Shown: positions 57,601 through 64,000 of the stretch, piece after piece
Numbering within the stretch: position 1 is the stretch's first letter
Layout of the letters: every line of letters starts with the position of its first letter
Assembly (NCBI GenBank): GCA_965644295.1
Contig: CBFFRP010000127.1
Coordinates: 124,001-188,000, forward strand
Length of the DNA stretch: 64,000 nt
DNA from: Paraphysomonas bandaiensis
Taxonomy: Eukaryota > Chrysophyceae
Reading direction: 5' to 3'
Notes under the pieces: model-generated
What the model was told of the DNA's origin: nothing
The model's database searches: none
What the model saw: the letters and a program-made list of their open reading frames with translations, nothing else
Made by a program: the position numbers and the translations under genes

Positions 57601-59410
57601 TATTCAGAAATACTTGCACATCAGCCGATATGTCCGGCTTGACATCCGTATCCTCCTTTGTGTGAAACGAAACTCTCGTAATCTTTGATCTGGCACATAT
57701 GCTACAGAGACAAGATTTTTTTAATGCAGTCTTCGATAGGTGCTTCCTCTGCAGATTTGAGCCAGTGAACAACATCCTTCTATGTGCCTCCGTTAGAGCC
57801 CCTTTGTTGAAATGGCCCATTCTCCTATGCAGCAGTTCCAGCTCGTCCTCACCAGTCCTATCGCTAAGATTTACTTCACAATTACTCGGTGTAGACACAT
57901 CTGGAAGCTCCAACAGCTGCTGAGTTGGAACTGCAGTCATTCCATTCTTCATGGGTCCCTCCAGTACCAGCTCACCGGTATTACAGTCATAAATTTGGAT
58001 CCCATACCACACCGTGAATCGATAGCCCATTTCGTTCAGCTTACGTCCGGAGCACAGGCATCGATTGATCTGATCTGAAATTTCTATGTCTCTCCATGCT
58101 CCACGGGAACCCACACTTGTGATATGAATCTCTGATCCCTTCTTAGATCCGTTTATCACCTTTGATGTATTCATATGAGTGTCAAGCATGGTCACATCAT
58201 TCATTAAGAACATTGATGATGAACAGCATGTATCTATGTATGTATAGTGTTCAGCAGTACCAATCATACAACATGTGTCACTTTTATCATATATATCAAC
58301 AGCACAGTCATAAAGCATATTCGCTTCGGACTCCGAGTCAGACTCGGTTCCTCCTCTGCGGATATTCTCGAATGTGAAAACCTTCCCAGATTTCTGGGGT
58401 TTCTTGGTCTTTCCAGTCGAATTTCGGGGACATTCGTTCGCGCGATGGTTTTTGGATTTGCATACTCTGCATCCTGTATATTCCTTACTGCCCGGTCTTT
58501 GTCCCTTCGTTTCCCCCTTTTTCTTCCTACATTGTTCTGTATTATGATTGTGTATTATACCTTTCTTCGAGCAATAAGTGCACTTCCTCTTTGTAGATAC
58601 TCTCTCTTTCTTTCGAGGCTTTTCAATATGATTCAGCTCCTCCGTGCTCTTGCGCTTCTTCTCTATGATTTTCCTCCCATACTTGGTGTCGTCGAACTGT
58701 TCGATACGTTTGGATAGCAATTCATATGGTACATCATCGGGCATTAAATACAGGGCATAATTCAAACCGTCATATTCATCACTGATAATTCCCTCCTTCA
58801 GCCTACTAATTTTTGATTCTTCCGTTACCGTTTGGTTATGCGCCTGAAGTTCACGAAGAAGCAGCTCAAAACGCAGTACATACTCTTTCGCGGTCTCCCC
58901 TGGCTTCATCTCGAATGATCCAAACTGAGCAAGCAGAGCACTAATCTTGTTTTGTGTTCCCCCTTCAAAACACGATTTAAGAGTGCTAACCATCTCTCTG
59001 GCGCTGAACTTATTAACTCTTCCTTCAGCTGCCTTGAACTCCTTGTGCTTCAGATGAAACTTCTGCAGCGCCTTCGGAGATCGCTTCACCGCCTCTCTGC
59101 AGTATGAGTAAGCAATTGCATTCGCCTTCCAATACTTGTCCACCGCTTCTTTGTAGGACTTGGTCTCAAGACTATTCAGGGGTTGAATTCCGAAATCCTC
59201 TTCCTCTGGTGGCCTTTCTAGAGCCACCTCACTCTGCTCCTTTCTCATAAGGAACGTCTCAAAGTCTTCGATCCATTGTTCAACGTTGCTCTCGTCGAAC
59301 CATGGAACATCAGCTCTATCCTCCTTCTCTCCTCCGCATTCGCTACCATGTTGACTAATGACCATTTTCAGATGATTAAGATCGTTGTAAGAGAAGTTTA
59401 AGTTAGTCAA
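54674..59410 (-). CDS. Copia Gag-Pol polyprotein (1,578 aa)
   Basis: One continuous frame encodes capsid-like Gag (residues 40-260) and a zinc knuckle CRVCKSKNHRANEC at 314-327 (C-x2-C-x4-H-x4-C), preceded by a second cysteine cluster CTYCSKKG. An aspartic protease site follows at about 392-396 (YIDTCCSSSM). Integrase has its HHCC finger (HRRMGH...CLCSIC, about 528-572) and a D-D-E core (SADVQVF, HADGAGEL, AVEER). Reverse transcriptase has LLLYVDDIII near residue 1237. RNase H has HVFSDADWAGD near 1408. Order PR-INT-RT-RH defines Ty1/copia. The protease triad reads DTC rather than the common DSG/DTG. The start codon lies inside the 5' LTR, so the first 21 residues are LTR-encoded and the frame runs through the primer-binding site, as in yeast Ty1. 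No stop or frameshift was seen. Confidence 0.95.
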   Translation of the reverse strand: MTNLNFSYNDLNHLKMVISQHGSECGGEKEDRADVPWFDESNVEQWIEDFETFLMRKEQSEVALERPPEEEDFGIQPLNSLETKSYKEAVDKYWKANAIAYSYCREAVKRSPKALQKFHLKHKEFKAAEGRVNKFSAREMVSTLKSCFEGGTQNKISALLAQFGSFEMKPGETAKEYVLRFELLLRELQAHNQTVTEESKISRLKEGIISDEYDGLNYALYLMPDDVPYELLSKRIEQFDDTKYGRKIIEKKRKSTEELNHIEKPRKKERVSTKRKCTYCSKKGIIHNHNTEQCRKKKGETKGQRPGSKEYTGCRVCKSKNHRANECPRNSTGKTKKPQKSGKVFTFENIRRGGTESDSESEANMLYDCAVDIYDKSDTCCMIGTAEHYTYIDTCCSSSMFLMNDVTMLDTHMNTSKVINGSKKGSEIHITSVGSRGAWRDIEISDQINRCLCSGRKLNEMGYRFTVWYGIQIYDCNTGELVLEGPMKNGMTAVPTQQLLELPDVSTPSNCEVNLSDRTGEDELELLHRRMGHFNKGALTEAHRRMLFTGSNLQRKHLSKTALKKSCLCSICARSKITRVSFHTKEDTDVKPDISADVQVFLNTPARGDERYVIKLTHHPSRMFWVKGVNQRTKEEVIQFFREVFEGEIRQYKLRVDHYHADGAGELINQELRSYLRSQGCYKHTWSSTDSPEMNAVEERKFRTASEMALAMLLQSGLPVPFWLDAYHAARYTLIRLPTRTDRGYMSPYEYVTGQPPSLKYFRVWGCKTYILTPKADRRKDWDDKSKIGYLVGYSEDKVGYQVYLPATDKVITCVHILTDESIPSRTEEYYAEIDALRVRTAPRPKTVNDYQHLVKTFHIDDEDGLLYKTTRVVERKGVIVGYRSLVTAGRTHIEQKVPIHIEDVQVMTRNTPGYTGYTGTRDASSTTDGRSTSTIPAPESHQEQLVNHGIIQGAPDEDMTQGVLDEDAAQGVPEYTDTINSNSTNTLQRVSKRDAEKRKRLRRRLANASVLGEINMIEVMDADVNVMDSEESTENEHVHEPNSFLEAERSPQADEWRTARRIEKKALLRRGVLKIVRRPSGVKLIRCKYVHKLKRDILGNIQKYKARLVALGNLQEKTEEEPSTFAPVVKGITIRLVIAIAFMFHMHVHQLDVSSAFCYANLDEDVYMYPPPDEELSNGWCFKLIKALYGLRASPRQWNRHIDKFIKSMQFRSCVLDTCLYYRWHQGKLTLLLLYVDDIIIASVDFEFLVFVKNKFCQTFEMRDMGECQSFLNIRITRGEDWFKLDQSKYAEKVIQKFNHVMGNSRKNKEAPLPSNAQELLAAERELTSEQEEWVSKFPYRSIIGAILYLALHTRPDLAYAIGLLSRYSSNPTYASCRLAIHLLKYLRGTTSKGIKFSGSKFDLHVFSDADWAGDILTRRSTTGYIVFLCAGAIAWQSKLQTTVATSSMESEYMAEYAAMQELVWLRGVLRELGLALTKPTPFFMDSKSAKDLSENPVYHKRSKHIQIKYHWVREHVNGRFPTARLIHVSTKDMAADIFTKALSTKLFKLHEETITGEKRSISNEVEKNQKKRFKKG
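59334..59348 (-). promoter_or_regulatory. Primer-binding site of the copia element
   Basis: On the minus strand TGGTAGCGAATGCGG follows the 5' LTR (ending CAACA) without a gap. TGGTA is the usual start of sites that pair with the CCA-bearing 3' end of an initiator tRNA. The matching tRNA of this organism is not in the window. Confidence 0.65.
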
Positions 59411-59668
59411 ACTAGATAGATTACTTTATTATGATTGTATACACAATTGTGTGTGTTGTCATGTAACACATGTCAACAACATGATAAATTATTTCGTTCA
59501 TGTCAACCACTGCTCAACTTCCGTATCTTGAATCGTCATGATATAATACTTCAGTTTCACAGTTATAGCTATATAGCACCTTTGACTATTGACTACGTAT
59601 TACTGTTTTTCACATTGTATTTAACGTATTCTACAGTACTATCTTAGAGAACCATACGTATTCCAACA
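59349..59668 (-). repeat. 5' LTR of the copia element (320 bp)
   Basis: Same sequence and length as 54188-54507. It carries the Gag-Pol start codon at 59410 (minus strand) and must hold the element promoter. The right edge abuts GGGTA. Confidence 0.96.
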
Positions 59669-59865
59669 GGGTATAGGGAACAGACCATCTTGACACTACT
59701 AGAAGTCGGAGGCCCGCGGTTGTTGCCGGACTCGATCCTTACTACGTATTTTGGGAGAAAGCAACGTAGCGTTGACTGCGATCTTGGAGCATCTTCTTGT
59801 TGGCCGCTGCAAATAGTGGTTGAAGTATACTCACCACCGCATTTTCGAGAGTGCGTAGCACCTTG

Positions 59866-60021
59866 GTACTTGCGGCGACGCACAAGCAGCTTCTGTAGCG
59901 TTAAATAGTACGATAATAGAATTTGTGCTGATTAGTTATGGGTAGAGGTCTAACTAGTAGATCTAGCATTCAACTAGCCACTATATCGGAACGAGTTTTT
60001 AACGCCTATTGCTAAATAAAA
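59866..60021 (-). mobile_element. Truncated second copy of the 34577-34806 MITE
   Basis: GCACCTTGGTACTTGCGGCG followed by ACGCACAAGCAGCTTCTGTA and GCGTTAAATAG matches one terminus and the core of the 34.6-kb MITE, in reverse orientation, through TTTAACGCCTATTGCTAAAT. The opposite inverted repeat is missing. A fragment of the VERFW retroelement frame lies next to it (60035-60135, minus). Confidence 0.75.
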
Positions 60022-60034
60022 AGACATTCAATAT

Positions 60035-60135
60035 AGTCCACGCGAGGTCAGACTGCAGTGGATTCGTTAGCCACAAGCCACAGACTGCTTTGAGTTGAGT
60101 TATGGTGTCTCTCCAGAATCTTTCAACCTGAGGGA
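60035..60135 (-). pseudogene. Short fragment of the VERFW retroelement reading frame
   Basis: Minus-strand translation gives VERFWRDTITQLKAVCGLW and then NPLQSDLAW, related to VERFWTGTITTAQLETVFGD at 35,450. It is only about 35 codons long and has no neighbouring coding sequence. Confidence 0.5.
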
Positions 60136-60317
60136 GTCGTTATGAAATTGCATTTTATATTCGGTCGAAGTCACTGGTGTCGATTAGCCTCCTCTTACAC
60201 TTAAGGAGGCTATATCGTCCCGCGCTTAAAATTTAGACAAAAGGGGCGACACTACTTATCCCTAGGTTAAATTGTAGCTTATTCTCATGATGTTGAAAAC
60301 TTAATATTAGATTGTGC

Positions 60318-61096
60318 CAGGGATAGGGAACAATATATTGTATTGCAATATATTGTAAAATATATTGATTGGTGGACTGGTCAAATATTCCATCAATAGT
60401 GTTTCTGCTAAAAGAGCTCACACAATACTATTGCAATATATTGCAATCAATATTATGATAGTCATATAAGAGAAGATTCTCAACTGTAGGGTGCAAAATG
60501 GATATAGATAACCGAGAAATTGATTACAACATTACAAAGGATAATGAAGCTGATGTTGACTATGCGACTAAAAATCTTCAGTCAGCTAAAAAAATTAAGA
60601 AACGTACAGATCCACGAGTCGTTAACGGTTGCCTGGCCCTGGTATGTACTTCCGATACATGGGAACGTCTGTTCAGCACAGCTAAACATATTATATCAGT
60701 GTTGCGCAAAAGTATCCATCCTACTTAATATGCTGTTGTTTTAGAAAGCTATTCGACAGTTATGGCCGGATACTAGCATATTTCAATTAATTCTGTGGAT
60801 GAATATGGTGATGTTGACCTCACCGATGATGGCTCAGAGGATGAGGACGAGGTGGATATTTAGTAGCTATAAGCAGCAGTTGGTTTGGTTGTCATGTGAT
60901 CTTAATGGCTAATACTAAAAATGAAATCTACGGATGTGTTTACCTACTGATTAGTCAAACTAATATATCGCAATACATTGACAATATATTGCAATATATT
61001 GTAATTGTATTGTAGAACCGGTTTAAAAAATCCATCAATACTATTGATGGAACGCTATCTAACAATAGTATTGCAATATATTGTTCCCTATCCCTG
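60318..61096 (+). mobile_element. Non-autonomous hAT element with TIRs and 8-bp target duplication
   Basis: The left end CAGGGATAGGGAACAATATA is the exact reverse complement of the right end TATATTGTTCCCTATCCCTG. Additional inverted TATTGCAATATATTG words lie inside. The flanks GATTGTGC (60310-60317) and GATTGTAC (61097-61104) agree at 7 of 8 positions, the target size used by hAT transposases. The 779-bp interior keeps only the C-terminal piece of a transposase. Confidence 0.92.
60498..60728 (+). pseudogene. hAT transposase C-terminal dimerisation fragment
   Basis: The frame contains TSDTWERLFSTAKHIISVLR followed by KSIHPT, matching the hAT dimerisation motif (S-x-x-ER-x-FS-x-A-x-x-I-x-x-x-R-x-x-L-x-P). 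A stop follows at once, and the rest of the domain is only partly readable in another frame. The catalytic DDE core is absent, so the element depends on a full-length relative elsewhere. Confidence 0.85.
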
Positions 61097-61104
61097 GATT
61101 GTAC

Positions 61105-62075
61105 AGCTATTAGTAGCTTGCTTGCTGTCATAAGAAATAGGTGTTTCCTGATTAACATTAAGAAACCAAAAATGAGAATATTGCAATTGAACTATAGACC
61201 AACTCAAACAATAAACCCCCAAATTTCAATATAATAGCGACAACAAATGTACTCTTATCACAGAAGAGATGAGGGAATAGCAACTGTGAGGTGTTTAAAT
61301 TCGTAAATAAGTGTTATGATGAAGGTGAACAGTTGTAGTCGCACTAAAGGCCTCTTATTGCCTTAATTAGCATCATCATCACATTTATATACAATGCGTT
61401 TTACCTCTGTTAGTACACCTGATTGAATGATGTGAGTATGATATGAGGGACGCAATATCCTCAAAAGCACGATGTAACCCAAACCCTGAAAGAACTGGAT
61501 GCCACTACCCTTAACCACCTACACAGCATCAGATATGGACTTAAACTCTCCTGAAATATTCTTGAAGTTGTTACGATATCCTGGTTATGAAGATAGCAGT
61601 TGAAGAATGGAATATAACTTGTAGTGTTTGATGATCTGCTCTTGATAGTTTGCTCATGATTGTGGTTTCTCTATAATTGTGTACTATAGTGAATTCACAT
61701 ACATACATATGACTGTTAATATTATAATTAAGGTAGACGTGAGTTCTGTTGAACCGAATATTGAAGTTGAATGTCTATATTTGCCCGGTGCTGATATGAG
61801 CACTCTGTTGCGCCCAAACCAGGTCATAAAAAAGCTTTTTTTTTAGACAAAATGGGGATAAGGAATATCGTTATTACTAACAGGTTTGCCATATATAACA
61901 ACATTGCCCACTTACTATCATATAATAGTTGTCTGATGCTGTACCCACAATCGAATGGTTGCAGGACTGGTCAACACATATTCGAATTGTCCAGAGTCAA
62001 TAACACGGGATAGTGTCTACATATCTTCAGGCAATTTGGGAACCGCCCAGAATCCCCTGTGCGGTTTATACTCAC
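61105..62075. other. Spacer downstream of the cathepsin X gene
   Basis: AT-rich, no gene recognised. The true last exon and 3' UTR of the minus-strand cathepsin gene should lie in the right-hand part (about 61,900-62,075), but I could not identify it with confidence. Confidence 0.4.
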
Positions 62076-63111
62076 CTCCTCGCACAATGCGGAAAAATCC
62101 ATGCTCACCTACATTGTAATAGTAGTAAGAAAATTACATTTCACCAACCCCGTGCAGTCGTACCCCAGTATGTTCCCCACGAGTTTCGACCAATCCAGTA
62201 ATCGACTCCGTCCTACACACACATTCAACACGAACATCAGTAGAATACTCAGATCACCTCAGTGCCCCATCCGTTCAGGCTGATGACGTGGTTCGTTATC
62301 TTTCTGCAGGTATCATACATGTTTATACCGCCGGTATATTCCTCCAGGCAGTTCTAAAACACTTATCAGCAAAGCTAACCCACAAATTTATATATGTAAT
62401 GGCAACAAGAACTCACAGCGTCAATATTAGAGGCTACTGGACCGCGGGCATATATCTCTGCCATAATTTCCTCGTCCCCATGAGCAGTGCCGAACTCAGA
62501 CAAGCGGATAACTGGGTAGTCCTTGACAGCATAGCACTCCCCTCCCCCAGGGTCACAATTCATACACATGTTGATATCAGAACACTCCATGTTCTTGGCC
62601 TGGTATTGCTGACAGGTTACGTCAGGAATGCCATTCTTATATATCCAAGCATTAGCAGCATTCGCATCTCCACCGTTACAGGACCCTGCATGCCCGCAGT
62701 TAATGAGAGCCTGGACAGAGGGAATAACATCTCGAGTAGTTCCTTAATTCTAAAATTATATTGAGTTAAAAAACAAATAACACACTGTACCATTCGATGC
62801 GATTTTGATGCGATCAGCGATAGAGGATACAGTGGCTGTACATACGTTACAACAACCGTCAGAAACTAAAATACATAAATACCATGAGCCCAACAAGACC
62901 CACAGTAGAGAGGGATATGTTGATTCAAGTCCGTCGTGAGTTGAGGGCGTAGGTCGAGTGATTCAGGAAGGTCCTTAGGGCTGATGTATTCATGAGGTCG
63001 AGGGCTCTTGACGGCCTCACCAATAACAGCAGGGTCCTGCTCTATCAGCTCATTCCTGTAGGCGCTAACGCCACACGATACCAACGCGGTCACGGCAAGA
63101 GCACGGATCAT
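62076..63111 (-). CDS. Cathepsin X/Z-type papain-family cysteine protease (3' end unresolved)
   Basis: Six exons on the minus strand are in frame: 63111-62883, 62835-62791, 62742-62417, 62353-62258, 62212-62164 and 62108-62076. A signal peptide ([17 protein letters not shown]) and a very short propeptide precede [24 protein letters not shown] keeps both the catalytic cysteine and the HIP mini-loop insertion that defines cathepsin X among papain-family enzymes. Next come [75 protein letters not shown] (catalytic His) and [14 protein letters not shown] (catalytic Asn). Cathepsin X acts mainly as a carboxypeptidase in lysosome-like compartments. After [11 protein letters not shown] the expected final 20-25 residues with a conserved cysteine could not be found in any plausible exon. 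The end is therefore diverged, split by a further intron, or damaged. Confidence 0.9.
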
Positions 63112-63513
63112 TTTATGTCTGGATGATATGGTTCAGGCTCTCTACCCTTATATACTCGGCATATATGGTCACCTGTACATACACATGCCACATACACATA
63201 CTGCTGTACAATACACTGTGCGTAGATCCTCGTACACAGCTGTACGTACTCCGGTACATAGTGCTGTATTCCTACTGTACACTGCTGTATATAATACATA
63301 CATGATGTAGCAGTGTCAGATATACAGATATCTGTATAAGCTATAGGATTATCCAATAGTTATTCTTCAGAGTATATTGATTGGATGGTGAAGGGTATGT
63401 AGGAGGATGTACAGCAGTACAGTCTGCCTCTATACATGCGTCCAGGTCTGTCATAGTATGCCATGGTAAGGTAGGGACACGGCCTTCACTCGCTGTTACT
63501 CGTATATTATAAC
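63112..63513. promoter_or_regulatory. Divergent promoter region, cathepsin X / FAN1-like gene
   Basis: This 402-bp spacer contains a dense cluster of TGTAC palindromes at 63175-63300: CACCTGTACATACAC, CTGCTGTACAATACACTG, CGTACACAGCTGTACGTAC, CCGGTACATAG and CTGTACACTGCTGTATATAA. It has the same sequence style as the spacers before 5842, 14415 and 41699. Function is inferred. Confidence 0.35.
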
Positions 63514-64000
63514 ATGGAGACTGAAGACAAAGAACGTACACCTTATCTACGGGTTATAAAAGAGAGCATCGGCTTTGCAACAGAGAAGCAGGCGGGTTTG
63601 TTTGACGCCTGTGAGTTAGAGTGGGGCCACAAGTTCTTAAACACTCTACCGGAGTTAGCTCAGTGTCTTCTCGCCCGTATGATTTTACGTCAGACTGTAT
63701 GGCTGCGAACAGATCGTCTTGAGAATGCCATGCCGCGAGACATTTCTCCCTCAGAGGTTTTAAAGGAGCTCCATGATTCCCTCTCTGAGCTTCAGTCACA
63801 AGGATTCGTGGAATTCATATCAGACTCATCGCCATTTGGTGATATTTGGGAAGCAGTGAATGACACACTGCTGCTAGAAGATTTAAAACGGTTGTATGTA
63901 GACATTGTGAAATCCAGGCCGAAGGGGTAAGTATTGAACATATTTCCTGCTACGCATGTATAACTCGATAGGAGCAGTGGTCGGGACTACATTCTAGATG
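63514..64000 (+). CDS. FAN1-like structure-specific nuclease, N-terminal part (3' partial)
   Basis: FAN1-type nucleases repair DNA interstrand cross-links in the nucleus. Exon 1 is 63514-63926 (phase 2). A GTAAGT...TAG intron of 45 bp follows, and exon 2 begins at 63972 (SSGRDYILD) and leaves the window. The visible 146 residues match the helical region in front of the FAN1 SAP and TPR parts: YLRVIKESIGFA, ELEWGHKFLNTLPELAQCLL, ARMILRQTVWLRTDRL, LSELQSQGFVEFI, then LLLEDLKRLYVDI. The catalytic VRR-Nuc domain would lie beyond the window. Unlike animal FAN1 there is no N-terminal zinc finger before this block, because translation starts directly in it. The assignment is good but rests on the helical region only. 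Confidence 0.65.

Larger units (their letters stand above)
54188..59668 (-). mobile_element. Intact Ty1/copia LTR retrotransposon with target-site duplication
   Basis: A 5,481-bp element on the minus strand. It is bounded by two 320-bp LTRs that start TGTTG and end CAACA, and flanked by the 5-bp direct repeat GGGTA at 54183-54187 and 59669-59673. The LTRs look identical by eye over their full length, and one uninterrupted polyprotein frame fills the interior. A primer-binding site and a polypurine tract are in the expected places. Together these show a recent, possibly still active insertion. It separates spermidine synthase from the cathepsin X region. Confidence 0.96.

Noticed and set aside
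60186-60211. Stem-loop AGCCTCC...GGAGGCT as a terminator or ncRNA
   Set aside because: Seven-base stem in transposon debris with no associated gene; no reason to assign function in a eukaryotic genome.

Overview
This window is nuclear DNA from a eukaryote. Its genes carry many GT-AG spliceosomal introns, mostly about 50-130 bp, with phases that match across each junction. The standard genetic code is used (TAA, TAG and TGA all end genes), and AT-rich spacers separate genes on both strands. Two axonemal-type genes (a CFAP100 homologue and a CCDC33-like gene) imply that the organism builds motile flagella. The gene mix includes a PDI inserted in an Erv-type cargo receptor, a divergent mitochondrial-carrier protein, an UNC93-like transporter, cathepsin X, a UBR ubiquitin ligase and a FAN1-like nuclease. 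It suggests a flagellated protist, possibly stramenopile- or alveolate-like. I cannot place the species from sequence alone.

Layout, left to right. At 1-3056 is the 3' part of a UBR1/2-type E3 ligase. At 3057-5841 is spacer with hAT debris and a small MITE. At 5842-12965 is an unrecognised gene for a very large protein with 18 tandem copies of a unit of about 81 residues. At 14415-15807 is a CSRNP-like cysteine-rich nuclear protein. At 16314-17847 (minus) is an UNC93-like membrane protein. At 18944-20082 (minus) is a five-exon mitochondrial-carrier-family gene. At 20446-28138 are three head-to-tail copies of a non-coding repeat of about 2.6 kb. At 28410-33328 is an eight-exon NYN-domain RNA-metabolism gene. 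At 33.8-36.0 kb is transposon debris. At 36818-38265 (minus) is a sulfotransferase, divergent from a PDI-Erv fusion at 38757-40628. At 41699-45220 is a CCDC33-like protein and at 45889-47957 (minus) a NEMP-like nuclear-envelope protein. At 49886-51613 (minus) is CFAP100, divergent from spermidine synthase at 52358-53609 across a (GTAT)n tract of about 377 bp. At 54188-59668 is an intact Ty1/copia element with identical-looking LTRs and a 5-bp target duplication. At 60318-61096 is a hAT remnant with TIRs and an 8-bp target duplication. At about 62076-63111 (minus) is cathepsin X, divergent from the 5' end of a FAN1-like gene that runs off the window.

The genes do not form one pathway; this is ordinary gene-sparse protist chromatin with housekeeping genes between transposon fragments. 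The most unusual items are the tandem-repeat protein gene with its higher-order repeat structure, the 3 x 2.6 kb array with a hypervariable 45-bp window inside otherwise near-identical copies, and a recurring GTATAC/TGTAC/(GTAT)n sequence style in gene-upstream spacers. Exon boundaries were derived by hand from splice motifs, frame and family conservation. They are internally consistent but not RNA-verified.
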